This document shows positions 36,477 through 46,562 of a stretch of 64,000 bases of DNA, piece after piece (positions within the stretch are counted from its first letter, which is position 1; the number at the start of each line of letters is the position of its first letter). The translations under genes were made by a program, and so were the position numbers. The notes below the pieces were generated by a model that ran no database searches, had not been told where the DNA came from, and saw only the letters and a program-made list of their open reading frames with translations. The stretch covers positions 115,588 through 179,587 of the forward strand of contig CAIXRA010000006.1 of NCBI GenBank assembly GCA_903921725.1, read 5' to 3'. This DNA is from an uncultured Lentisphaerota bacterium (GTDB lineage Bacteria > Verrucomicrobiota > Lentisphaeria > Oligosphaerales > CAITYL01).

Positions 36477-36505
36477 ACTATACCCAGACTGGCGCGAGGT
36501 CACAA
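36477..36505 (-). promoter_or_regulatory. Sigma70-type promoter for a probably leaderless cca transcript
   Basis: Reading on the minus strand, TTGTGA (36505-36500) and TATAGT (36482-36477) are separated by exactly 17 bp. Only five bases separate TATAGT from the ATG of the CCA-adding enzyme, so transcription would begin at or very near the start codon. No Shine-Dalgarno sequence is present. Confidence 0.65.
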
Positions 36506-36553
36506 ACCGCCCCGGACGCTGTCGCATTGCGCATCGGAAAACCGGAACACACC

Positions 36554-38275
36554 ATGGAACCTGCCGGAAAAAGACGAACGCTGGTCGCGGTCTCGGTCGC
36601 GCTGTCGCTGCTGCTGCACGCCGTGCTGCTGGCGGTGCTTGCCGGCGTCCGCCTCGACCTCCACGGCCTGACGCACTCCAAGGGCGCCAGGAAGGAACCG
36701 CCGCGGCCGCTGCGCGTGCAGACGGTGGACCTGCGCAAGGTCGTCTTCGAGAGCCGCACGCACCTGGAGAAGCCCGCCTCCACGCTCGGCTTCCAGGACC
36801 CGCACAAGAACGTCCGCGCCCTGTTCGAAAAGATGGATCTCCTGCCCAAGCCGCAGCCGGTCGCCCGGCTGGAGGGTCTCGGCAAAAACGTGGTGGCGGC
36901 CGACCCGCAGCCGGCCTCCGCCCCGAGGATGCCCACTGCGCCGCCGGTCAAGATCGTGGAGATCAACGCCGCGGATTTGCAGCCCGGCCGCCTGTCCGCC
37001 GGGCGCGAGCTTTCACCCCGGATTCCGCGCCGGGAACTGGTCGGCGACCACGTCCCCGCCATCACCGGCGGCGAGGGCGGTTCCGGCGCCGACCCCGTCC
37101 GGGTCGGCATGATCCTCGGCGGCGTCCCCGATATTCCGCTGCGCCCCGGGGAACTGGACCCGTTCGCGCGCGCCGGCAGCAGCCTGCCCGGCGGCGGCAC
37201 TCCCGGCACCAGCCTGCTCTCGGGCGGTCGGGGTGCGGGGAACCTCGACGGCTTCGTGTCGGTTTCCATGAGCGTGTACGAGCCGGCGGGCAATGCCGGC
37301 GGCTTTTTCCGCATCGACATCGCGCCGAACACCGCCGCCACCAGCCTCCGCTCCATCCCCAAGGACATGCTCTTTTTGGTGGACTGCTCCGCCAGCATTT
37401 CCGCATCCAAGCTCAGCCAGTTCAAGGACGGCATCTGCAAGCTCCTGCCGCAGCTCCAGCCGGCCGACCGCTTCAACGTGGTCGCCTTCCGCGACGAGGC
37501 CGACTCGGTCTTCCCCGGTGCCGTCCCGGTCAGCACGAACACGCTCCAACACGCCGCCTTCTTTGTGAACCGGCAGGAACACGGCGGCCTCACCGATGTC
37601 TACGGCAGCCTGGAGCCGTTCGTCAAGAACAGCACGCCCGCCCCGGGCGCCGCCTACCGCCCGGTGAACATCTTTCTGCTCAGCGACGGCAAATCAACCG
37701 TGCGCGACAAGCTGGACAACGACAGCTTCATCCGCAAGGTCGCCGGCCTGCGCCGGGACAACGTCTCGATCTATTCCTTCAGCGCGGGAAATGACGCCAA
37801 TCTCTTCCTGCTGGACCTGCTCGCCTACAGCAACCGCGGCGCCAGCATGCCCGTCGCCAACATCAAGAACTTCGCGCCGGAAATGGTGGCGTTCATCCAG
37901 GCGCACGCCGACCTCATCGTCGCCGACCTCCGCTACCGCGCCACCGGCGAGCTTGCCAAGGAGATTTTTCCCCGCCAGCTCCCGCACCTCTACCGCGGCG
38001 AGACGCTCTCGGTCTACGGCAAATATCCGGCCGGCACGGAGGCCGTCGGCATCCAGATTCTCGGCCGCGACTCCGATGGCAAGGAGCAGGAGCTGGTCTT
38101 CAGCGGCGATATCCGCAGCGCCCCCCGCGGCGACGCCCGCATCGCCCAGCAGTGGGCGGCGCAGAAGGTCTTCACCCTCCTCGTCGAACGCGTGATGAAC
38201 CCCAAGGCGGCCGGCGCCACCGACGAAATCCGCCGTCTGGCCAAGGAATACGGATTCGCCGTGCCGTACATGTAA
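36554..38275 (+). CDS. VWA-domain membrane-anchored protein
   Basis: The 573-residue protein has a basic N-terminus and one membrane helix at about residues 9-35 (LVAVSVALSLLLHAVLLAVLAG), a TonB-like start. A proline/glycine-rich region of about 200 residues follows. A von Willebrand factor A domain covers about 265-450, with the MIDAS motif DCSASIS near 280 and FLLSDGKST later. The last 100 residues resemble the outer part of batA/VIT-type proteins (LADLRYRATGE-like). It probably binds a metal-dependent partner in the periplasm. The start at 36554 was chosen because the anchor begins there. It is divergent from the CCA-adding enzyme. Confidence 0.75.
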   Translation: MEPAGKRRTLVAVSVALSLLLHAVLLAVLAGVRLDLHGLTHSKGARKEPPRPLRVQTVDLRKVVFESRTHLEKPASTLGFQDPHKNVRALFEKMDLLPKPQPVARLEGLGKNVVAADPQPASAPRMPTAPPVKIVEINAADLQPGRLSAGRELSPRIPRRELVGDHVPAITGGEGGSGADPVRVGMILGGVPDIPLRPGELDPFARAGSSLPGGGTPGTSLLSGGRGAGNLDGFVSVSMSVYEPAGNAGGFFRIDIAPNTAATSLRSIPKDMLFLVDCSASISASKLSQFKDGICKLLPQLQPADRFNVVAFRDEADSVFPGAVPVSTNTLQHAAFFVNRQEHGGLTDVYGSLEPFVKNSTPAPGAAYRPVNIFLLSDGKSTVRDKLDNDSFIRKVAGLRRDNVSIYSFSAGNDANLFLLDLLAYSNRGASMPVANIKNFAPEMVAFIQAHADLIVADLRYRATGELAKEIFPRQLPHLYRGETLSVYGKYPAGTEAVGIQILGRDSDGKEQELVFSGDIRSAPRGDARIAQQWAAQKVFTLLVERVMNPKAAGATDEIRRLAKEYGFAVPYM

Positions 38276-39121
38276 TCAGCGGCCTTGCGCCCCCGGCAGC
38301 GACGCGGCAAACGCCTTCAGCGCCTTATTGATGCGTCGGCCGGCAACCTCTTCCATGTTGTTGTGCCCGGCACCGGCAATCCACAGGCATTGCTTCGGTT
38401 CCGGCGCGGCCTCATACACCGCCTGCCCGTGCCAGAACGGAATCACGCGGTCGGCCGTGCCGTGCATCACAAACACCGGACATTTCACGTCGCGGATGTC
38501 GCGGATGTTCCGCAGCTTGTCGAACGGATAGAGCGGCCAGTGCGTCATCACGCGGAACGTGGTGATGAACGGGCTTTCCAGGATCAGCCCGGCCGCCGGA
38601 CGCCGCGCCGCCAGGTGCACGGCAAAGCCGGAACCCACGGAGCGGCCGTAGAGGAGGATCCGCTCCGGCGGGACGTGCAGCGTTTTCACGAGGTAATCGT
38701 ACGCCGCCTCCGCGTCGAGACACGCTTTCTTCACCGAGGGCGCGCCGCCGCCGCTGGTGCCGTAGCCGCGGTAATCATAGGCAAGCACGGAAAAACCGAG
38801 ATCATGCAGTCCGGCCAGCAGCCACTGGACATCGTAGAGATCCTCCGCGTTGCCGTGGCTGTAGAGGATGGTGTAGCGCGCCTGCGCATCCGGCAGATGC
38901 ACGGCCGAGACGCTCCCGCCGTCCGCCGTCGGCACTTTCAGTACGCCCGTGGCGTCCGAGTAGCCCGGCTCATGCGGCACGAAGATCAGCCGGTCGGAGA
39001 GGAACCAAGCAAAAATGCCGACCCCGGCGTAGATCGTCGCCAGCGACACCGCCAGCCGCCGCCAGGAAATCTCTCCGACCACCCAGCGGCGCACCCACCG
39101 CTTCCATCCGCCGTCCGCCAT
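38276..39121 (-). CDS. Membrane-anchored alpha/beta hydrolase (BEM46/ABHD-like)
   Basis: The 281-residue protein has an N-terminal membrane helix (about residues 18-38, LAVSLATIYAGVGIFAWFL) and an alpha/beta-hydrolase domain. The nucleophile elbow is LLYGRSVGSGFAV, the acid is in MHGTADRVIPF, and the His is in GAGHNNMEE, giving a complete Ser-Asp-His triad. The pattern YSHGNAEDLY near 90 supplies the oxyanion region typical of the ABHD12/13/17 and BEM46 group. Likely substrates are esters or thioesters at the membrane. AAAGGG lies upstream of the ATG at 39121. It abuts the stop of the VWA gene on the opposite strand, one base apart. Confidence 0.85.
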   Translation of the reverse strand: MADGGWKRWVRRWVVGEISWRRLAVSLATIYAGVGIFAWFLSDRLIFVPHEPGYSDATGVLKVPTADGGSVSAVHLPDAQARYTILYSHGNAEDLYDVQWLLAGLHDLGFSVLAYDYRGYGTSGGGAPSVKKACLDAEAAYDYLVKTLHVPPERILLYGRSVGSGFAVHLAARRPAAGLILESPFITTFRVMTHWPLYPFDKLRNIRDIRDVKCPVFVMHGTADRVIPFWHGQAVYEAAPEPKQCLWIAGAGHNNMEEVAGRRINKALKAFAASLPGAQGR

Positions 39122-39214
39122 GCCGCACCCCTTTCGTTGGGATGCAACTATGGCGCGCCTCAATGGATATTCAAACCATTGTTTGCGGAAAGCGGGAGAC
39201 GGGGAATCCGGGCG

Positions 39215-40051
39215 TCACAGCAGTGGTTCCTCGGAGCGCACCGAGCCGTCAATCCCCACCACCGCCGTGCGCAGCGGCACGGAACTGCCGGTGATGGCCG
39301 CGGCCTGCTTGAGCTGGTGCACCAGCCCGCGGCAGCACGGAACCTCCATGTGCACGACCGTCACGCTCTTCACCCCGCCCTCCGCCAGCACGGCGGCGAG
39401 ACGGTCGATGTTCGCGTCCGCATCGTCGAGCTTCGGACAGGCGACAAGCACCGGCTTCCCCTTCAGGAAACGGCTGTGGAAATCGGCGCAGGCGAACGGC
39501 ACGCAGTCGCCGACCAGCAGCAGCTCCGCCCCCTGCAGGAACGGTGCGTGCGGCGGCACCAGCCGGAGCTGTACCGGCCAATGGGTGAGCTCGGAAGGGG
39601 TTTCCGCCTGCGGCTTCGGGGTTCCGGCGGCGGGCGCGGGGGATTTCTGCATCTGCCGCAGCCGGGTCCCGGGGCAGCCACCACCGGCACCTCCGCCGCC
39701 GCCCATCAGGCTGCGCATGGCGGAACCCGGACAGCCGCCGCCCGCATGCCCGTGGGAGACTGGTGCCGCGGCAGGGGCGACGTGCGCCTGCGGCGTGAAC
39801 GGCCGCCCCTGCGCGGCAAGACGCTTCTTCACCTGCTCCTCGTCAAACTCGGCCGCATCGCGAACCTCGATGCGGATGGCGTCCCGCGGACAATGCCCGA
39901 GACAGGCGCCGAGACCGTCGCAATAGACGTCGCTCACCAGCTTCGCCTTGCCGTCCACCAGCTGGATGGCGCCTTCGGCGCAGGCGGTCACACAAAGCCC
40001 GCAGCCGTCGCACTTCCCCTGGTCGATCTGCACGATGTTCCGCTTCGCCAT
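39215..40051 (-). CDS. Two-[4Fe-4S] ferredoxin-like protein with a C-terminal domain of unknown function
   Basis: The 278-residue protein begins with a ferredoxin fold carrying two cysteine clusters, CDGCGLCVTACAEG and CDGLGACLGHCPRD, at about residues 14-60. A linker follows with two glycine-rich GGGCPG motifs (near 108 and 129), which could bind additional metal. The C-terminal 130 residues hold short conserved-looking Cys motifs (DCVPFACADFHSRF, VACPKLDD and MEVPCCRGL) reminiscent of redox or metal-binding sites. No signal peptide is present, so it is cytoplasmic. It is likely an electron-transfer protein of an anaerobe. Upstream lies a palindromic region that may hold its operator. Confidence 0.75.
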   Translation of the reverse strand: MAKRNIVQIDQGKCDGCGLCVTACAEGAIQLVDGKAKLVSDVYCDGLGACLGHCPRDAIRIEVRDAAEFDEEQVKKRLAAQGRPFTPQAHVAPAAAPVSHGHAGGGCPGSAMRSLMGGGGGAGGGCPGTRLRQMQKSPAPAAGTPKPQAETPSELTHWPVQLRLVPPHAPFLQGAELLLVGDCVPFACADFHSRFLKGKPVLVACPKLDDADANIDRLAAVLAEGGVKSVTVVHMEVPCCRGLVHQLKQAAAITGSSVPLRTAVVGIDGSVRSEEPLL

Positions 40052-40059
40052 GGCTGTCT

Positions 40060-40136
40060 CCCCTGTTTTTTGGTATATAGGTACTTATATACCTGTTTTT
40101 GTGGATTGCAACCCGGACCCATCAAAAAAACAGGGG
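40060..40136. promoter_or_regulatory. Nested palindromes between the ferredoxin-like and thioredoxin-like genes
   Basis: GGTATATA (40072-40079) and TATATACC (40086-40093) form a 22-bp operator-like palindrome around GGTACT, about 20 bp before the ferredoxin-like gene. A second, longer-range inverted pair, CCCCTGTTTTTT (40060-40071) and AAAAAACAGGGG (40125-40136), encloses it. The region is strongly AT-rich compared with its neighbours. The bound regulator is unknown. Confidence 0.55.
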
Positions 40137-40218
40137 ATGCAACCTTTTCCAAATCTCCCCTGTCTAAGCTTTCGGATTACTGGAAACATTCCCAAGCTAA
40201 TAAAAAAGGATACCCTCC

Positions 40219-42470
<2,252 letters not shown>

Positions 42471-42646
42471 GGCGCAAACCGCCGGCGGGTTGAACAGAAG
42501 ACGCGAAGGCGCAAAGAGCGGAGAATGCTCAACCTTCAATGCCCGACTCTCAGGATGGTTTTTTTCAGCCCGCGCAGAGGGTGGCTTGGGCGAGCTTGAT
42601 TGCCAAGCGGCCGCTCTCCAAGCCGAAGCCACCGTCATTCCGCCGT

Positions 42647-43369
42647 TCAATCCATCCCGAAATCCCGCACAAAATCGCCGTCTTCACGGTATTTTTCCGG
42701 GGTGACGCCGAGCTGTTCCTGGACGATCGTCCGGATCTTTTCCGCAACCTGTTCGCGGGTCAGTGAAAAAGCAGCGGGGTTGATGGACGGCCAGAGCCGC
42801 GCCAGATCGCCGACTCGCTTGATCTTGACCGGCAGGTAACGCCGCTGCGGGCGTGTCAGCAGCGCCGCCAGCGGTCCCAGAACGCAGGCGGCGGCCAGCA
42901 GCACGACGACCCGCGCGCCGAACAGCCCCAGGCCGTCGGCCAGGGAAGGCAGCACGCGCGGCACCAGCACAAACGAAGCCACGATGCTGAAGAGGCAGAC
43001 CCCGTTTGCCAGGGCGCGCACCAGCCCCGGAGGACGCACCAGCCCGGGCCATCGCCACTTTTCCGCCTCGACCGTTCTACGGAGCGCCTGCCAGATGGGA
43101 TCCTTCAGATCTTTGGGCAGCAGATCGGCCAGCGGCGTTGCGGGCGTGACGGTTTTCCGCAGGGCGCCGGTCTGCGCGCAGATGGCGCGGCGGAGACGGT
43201 AGAACGCCCGCTGGCTCCGGCACGTCTCTCCCTGCGCGGCCTGGATCTTGCCGAAGACGCAGTCGACCAGGTCGCGCGGCGTCCGCAGCTTCCCTGCGTC
43301 CGCATCGGACAATTCGACGCCGAACTCCTCCTCGACCGCCATGATCAGTTCCACGCCATCCAGTCCCAT
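42647..43369 (-). CDS. Membrane protein with acyl-carrier-like segments at both ends
   Basis: The 240-residue protein starts MGLDGVELIMAVEEEFGVEL, which aligns with the second half of acyl carrier proteins (DSLDxVELVMALEEEF), but Gly replaces the Ser that would carry phosphopantetheine. Two membrane helices occupy about residues 118-170. The last 40 residues (AEKIRTIVQEQLGVTPEKY and then FVRDFGMD) look like the first half of an acyl carrier protein and stop just where the Ser would follow. The order of the halves is therefore reversed. GGAGGTG precedes the ATG at 43369. It lies 44 bp downstream of the rhomboid gene on the same strand. No function is assigned. Confidence 0.65.
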   Translation of the reverse strand: MGLDGVELIMAVEEEFGVELSDADAGKLRTPRDLVDCVFGKIQAAQGETCRSQRAFYRLRRAICAQTGALRKTVTPATPLADLLPKDLKDPIWQALRRTVEAEKWRWPGLVRPPGLVRALANGVCLFSIVASFVLVPRVLPSLADGLGLFGARVVVLLAAACVLGPLAALLTRPQRRYLPVKIKRVGDLARLWPSINPAAFSLTREQVAEKIRTIVQEQLGVTPEKYREDGDFVRDFGMD

Positions 43370-43413
43370 CGTCCACCTCCCATCATGCACACCAAAATCG
43401 AAATTGCGTCTCC

Positions 43414-44412
43414 TCACGGCACCCCGCGCAGGGCGAAGTGCCAGGCCGCAACCAGAGCGGCGGCGGCGGCGAGGGCAAGCGGCGCCTGCACCCACCACGA
43501 CAATTTCCGGTCCGCAACCGGCAGCAGCAGCAGTCCGACGCCGGCGCCGGCGGCGAACCCCCAGAAATGGCCGCGCAGGTCGGAGCCTTCGGAGACGCCG
43601 AGGAAGCCGAGCAGCGCCAGCCCGGCGAAGAGCGGCAGCCAGATCCGGCTCCAGACGGAGCGCAGGCCGGCCCACGAGCCCCAGTTCCGCCGCATCTGCA
43701 GCGTGACGAGGATGCCCAGTGCGCCGAAGGTTGCGGTGGAGGCGCCGACCGCCAGCCCCGCATCATCCGACCAGAAGGCGGGGATGAAGTTGCCGAAGAA
43801 GCCGGCCAGCAGAATGCCCAACCAGGCAAGGCCGACGCCCGCGCTGCGGCAGATGGCGAAACCGAAGGCCCACATCGTCACCACGTTGCCGAGCACGTGC
43901 GGCACGTCCGCATGCAACGTCAGTGAGGTGATGCAGCGCCACCATTCGCCGGAGCGTATCTTCGCCAAGTCCGAACCGCCGGCCAGGTGTGCGGCGAGGT
44001 CGTGATTGAACGGGCCTGTGTAGAAATAGAAGACCAGCAGCGCCCAGGCGGGCAGCAGGCTCCAGAGGCCGCCGGCGGGATAGGCGGCGGGCTCGTGCCA
44101 AAGGACGAGCGTCTTTGGCGGCCAGTTGCGGTTGGCCTCGCGCCAGGCCAGGAGTTCGCGGCGCGCGGCCTCTTCCTGCTCACGGGGGACATGCAGCTCC
44201 CAGCCGTTTTGCCCTTCCTCGAGGCGGTACGGAATCTTGGCGGAGGCGAGCACCGCCATCTGCGGCAGCGGCTTGCGGCTTGAATGACAGCGAATCACGG
44301 CCTCCGGGCTGCCGTCGTCCGCAACCGGGAGCGGCGGGAGCACGGCCCCGATGAGATCCTCCGGAGTGCCGGCGTCGGCCGGGGCGTTCGGTTGTTCGTC
44401 AGCCTGGTTCAT
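43414..44412 (-). CDS. Rhomboid-family intramembrane serine protease
   Basis: The 332-residue protein has a cytoplasmic N-terminal region of about 110 residues (with CHSSRKPLPQMAVLASAKIPYRL, resembling a DUF2007-like signal-transducing or substrate-binding segment). A six-helix rhomboid core follows. The catalytic Ser lies in VGASTATFGALG near residue 220, and the catalytic His in LRGHFWGFAAGAGVG near 285. Conserved HADVPHVLGNVVTMWAFG precedes them in the usual order. It should cleave membrane proteins within the bilayer. The start at 44412 is one of two options; a GTG ten codons upstream is less convincing. The downstream gene encodes the acyl-carrier-like membrane protein. Confidence 0.88.
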   Translation of the reverse strand: MNQADEQPNAPADAGTPEDLIGAVLPPLPVADDGSPEAVIRCHSSRKPLPQMAVLASAKIPYRLEEGQNGWELHVPREQEEAARRELLAWREANRNWPPKTLVLWHEPAAYPAGGLWSLLPAWALLVFYFYTGPFNHDLAAHLAGGSDLAKIRSGEWWRCITSLTLHADVPHVLGNVVTMWAFGFAICRSAGVGLAWLGILLAGFFGNFIPAFWSDDAGLAVGASTATFGALGILVTLQMRRNWGSWAGLRSVWSRIWLPLFAGLALLGFLGVSEGSDLRGHFWGFAAGAGVGLLLLPVADRKLSWWVQAPLALAAAAALVAAWHFALRGVP

Positions 44413-44667
44413 GCAGCCGGCAGTCTCTCCGGGATGGCGCACGCGGAATCCGCAGGGGCTGCTGAGGGTGCTTTCCGCATTCGTTGCGGTACTGTATCAC
44501 GTCGCCAGTCCGGAGACGACCCCTGCCCGTGATTTCAGCACGGGGGCGCGCCGGGCGCCGGTGGCATGGAACACCGGGAGCGGGGACGGTGTCCAACAAA
44601 TTCATCCGGTTTTCTTTGGGAACACCGCTGTGCGGATTCCGCAACGCCACGCCACGGAGATTCAACC

Positions 44668-46386
44668 ATGAGCCGTTCCACGTCCCTGCTCCACGCCTGC
44701 GCCCTTCTCGCCGCCGCCGCGCTGGCGGCACCGCTGCATGCCGCCGACGCCTCCGCCCCCACGGCCGCCAAACCCGCCGCCATGCAGATCAAGATCGGCT
44801 TCGACGAAAACGGGAAGATGTCACGGGAAACGTTCATCGCCGCCAATGCCGGAGAGGATGAGGCGGCCAAGGCCAAGCTCGGACAGGCATTCAACCAGCT
44901 GGACGCGAACCGCGACGGCTTTCTGGAGATGTCGGAACTCCAGCGTCTGCAGCGCGGCCCGGCCGCCAACGCGGCACCCGACGACGAGCCGGAGGCGAAC
45001 CCGCCCATGCCGTCCGTTTCCGGAACGGATTCCGGCGCCGGCGGCGGATACGCCGTGGTCATCTCCTCCACCACCGCCGCGAAACCGGAATGGAAGTCCG
45101 TCGCCGACGCGCTGGTGAAGAAGCACGACGCCAAGCTGGTCGTGTACGAAGGTTCCGTGGTCAACTGCCTGCCGGAGCTGGCGAAGCTGCACCCGCGCTT
45201 CACGGCGTTCGTCACCCGGCCGGAGGTGCTGGGCCGGATTTTCGTCGCCCGCGTCCACCGCCTCACCCGGCATTTGAACGACGATCCGTACACCGATACT
45301 GTCTGGGGCATCGTCTCCGCCGCCACGCCGGAGGCCGCGCTGCGCATGGCCAACGCCACCGGGCCGAAGACCGTCCACAGCGCCATGTCGCTGACCGGCA
45401 TCCGCAACGAGCTGTTCGACGAGGTTTACACCATCAGCGACGGCAAGAAGGGCGACTGGCTCTGGAAGCACGGCGGGAAGACCGAGACCGGCAACGCCGG
45501 AGCGGACACCGACCGCGTCCGCGAGTTCGTCGGCAAGTTCAAGGCGATCCAGCCCGAGGCGATCGTCGGTTCCGGCCACGCCACGGAGCGGAATCTGGAG
45601 ATGTGCTTCAGCAAGGGCAACACCGAGTGCGGCGGCGGCAAGTGGTACGGGCTGGCGGAGTGGCGCACGGCGCGGGAGACGCGGGTCCCGATCGAGCCGG
45701 ACGGCAAGGCACGCGTATTCGTCGGCGCCGGCAACTGCCTCATCGGCAACTTCCAGAAGCGCGCCGACAGCATGGCGCCGACGCTGATCAGCGGCTACGG
45801 CGTCACCCAGTTCGTCGGCTACACCGTGCCGACCTGGTACGGCAAGGGCGGCTGGGGCACGCTCGGGCTCTGGCAGAGCCTGCCCGGCTCCTGCTCGCTC
45901 GCCGAAGCCTGGTTCTTCAACAACCAGCTCATCACCAACGAACTGCTCATGCGCTTCCCGCAGTCCGCCGCCCGTACGCTGCCCATTTCCGAGCGCGGGC
46001 ACGGCCTTGACGAGCGGCAGGTTTTTTCCTCGGGCGTCAAGAACCAGGACGAGGCGGGCATGCTCTGGGACCGCGACGTGGTCGCGTTCTACGGCGACCC
46101 CGCCCTGCGCGTGCTGCTGGACGGCGCCAAACAGCCGGCCGGCATCACCTGCGGGCTGAAGGAAAACGGGGGCTCTTTCTCCTTCAACGTCGCCGTCGGC
46201 GCCGCCTGCACCACCAAGGAGGGCGCTGTCTGCTTCCTCTTCCCGAAGCGCATCCCCGGCAAACTCGAAATCGTCTCCGGCGGCGACTATCAGCCAATCC
46301 TTACGGAAAACTTCATCATCGTGCAGAAGCCGGACTACGCGCCGGGCAAGACATGCAGCGTCGTTTTCCGCCCCGCCAAGCCGTGA
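44668..46386 (+). CDS. Secreted EF-hand protein with caspase/gingipain-like His-Cys pair
   Basis: The 572-residue protein has a signal peptide (ending near PLHAADA) and an EF-hand-type calcium loop at about residues 75-90 (DANRDGFLEMSEL). A large domain from about 125 to 470 follows. In that domain VGSGHATERN (about 310) and FVGAGNCLIGNF (about 355) are spaced like the catalytic His and Cys of clan CD cysteine peptidases such as gingipain (C25). The C-terminus (from about 500) looks like a beta-sandwich. Protease activity is an inference from this pair only. GGAG lies upstream of the ATG at 44668. No neighbour clarifies its role. Confidence 0.55.
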   Translation: MSRSTSLLHACALLAAAALAAPLHAADASAPTAAKPAAMQIKIGFDENGKMSRETFIAANAGEDEAAKAKLGQAFNQLDANRDGFLEMSELQRLQRGPAANAAPDDEPEANPPMPSVSGTDSGAGGGYAVVISSTTAAKPEWKSVADALVKKHDAKLVVYEGSVVNCLPELAKLHPRFTAFVTRPEVLGRIFVARVHRLTRHLNDDPYTDTVWGIVSAATPEAALRMANATGPKTVHSAMSLTGIRNELFDEVYTISDGKKGDWLWKHGGKTETGNAGADTDRVREFVGKFKAIQPEAIVGSGHATERNLEMCFSKGNTECGGGKWYGLAEWRTARETRVPIEPDGKARVFVGAGNCLIGNFQKRADSMAPTLISGYGVTQFVGYTVPTWYGKGGWGTLGLWQSLPGSCSLAEAWFFNNQLITNELLMRFPQSAARTLPISERGHGLDERQVFSSGVKNQDEAGMLWDRDVVAFYGDPALRVLLDGAKQPAGITCGLKENGGSFSFNVAVGAACTTKEGAVCFLFPKRIPGKLEIVSGGDYQPILTENFIIVQKPDYAPGKTCSVVFRPAKP

Positions 46387-46562
46387 TGCGCAGTGCCGGA
46401 TGGGTTCGCATTCCGTTACCGTTTTGCGCATATTTCTAATTGCGGCGGGAACCGGCGGGAATACCTTAAAGAGAAATTGCGGGACGCCGGACCGGCAGCC
46501 GACCACGCCAGGCCGGATGCATTCCGCACGAAAATTCCAGGGAACGCAACAGGAGAATCCTC

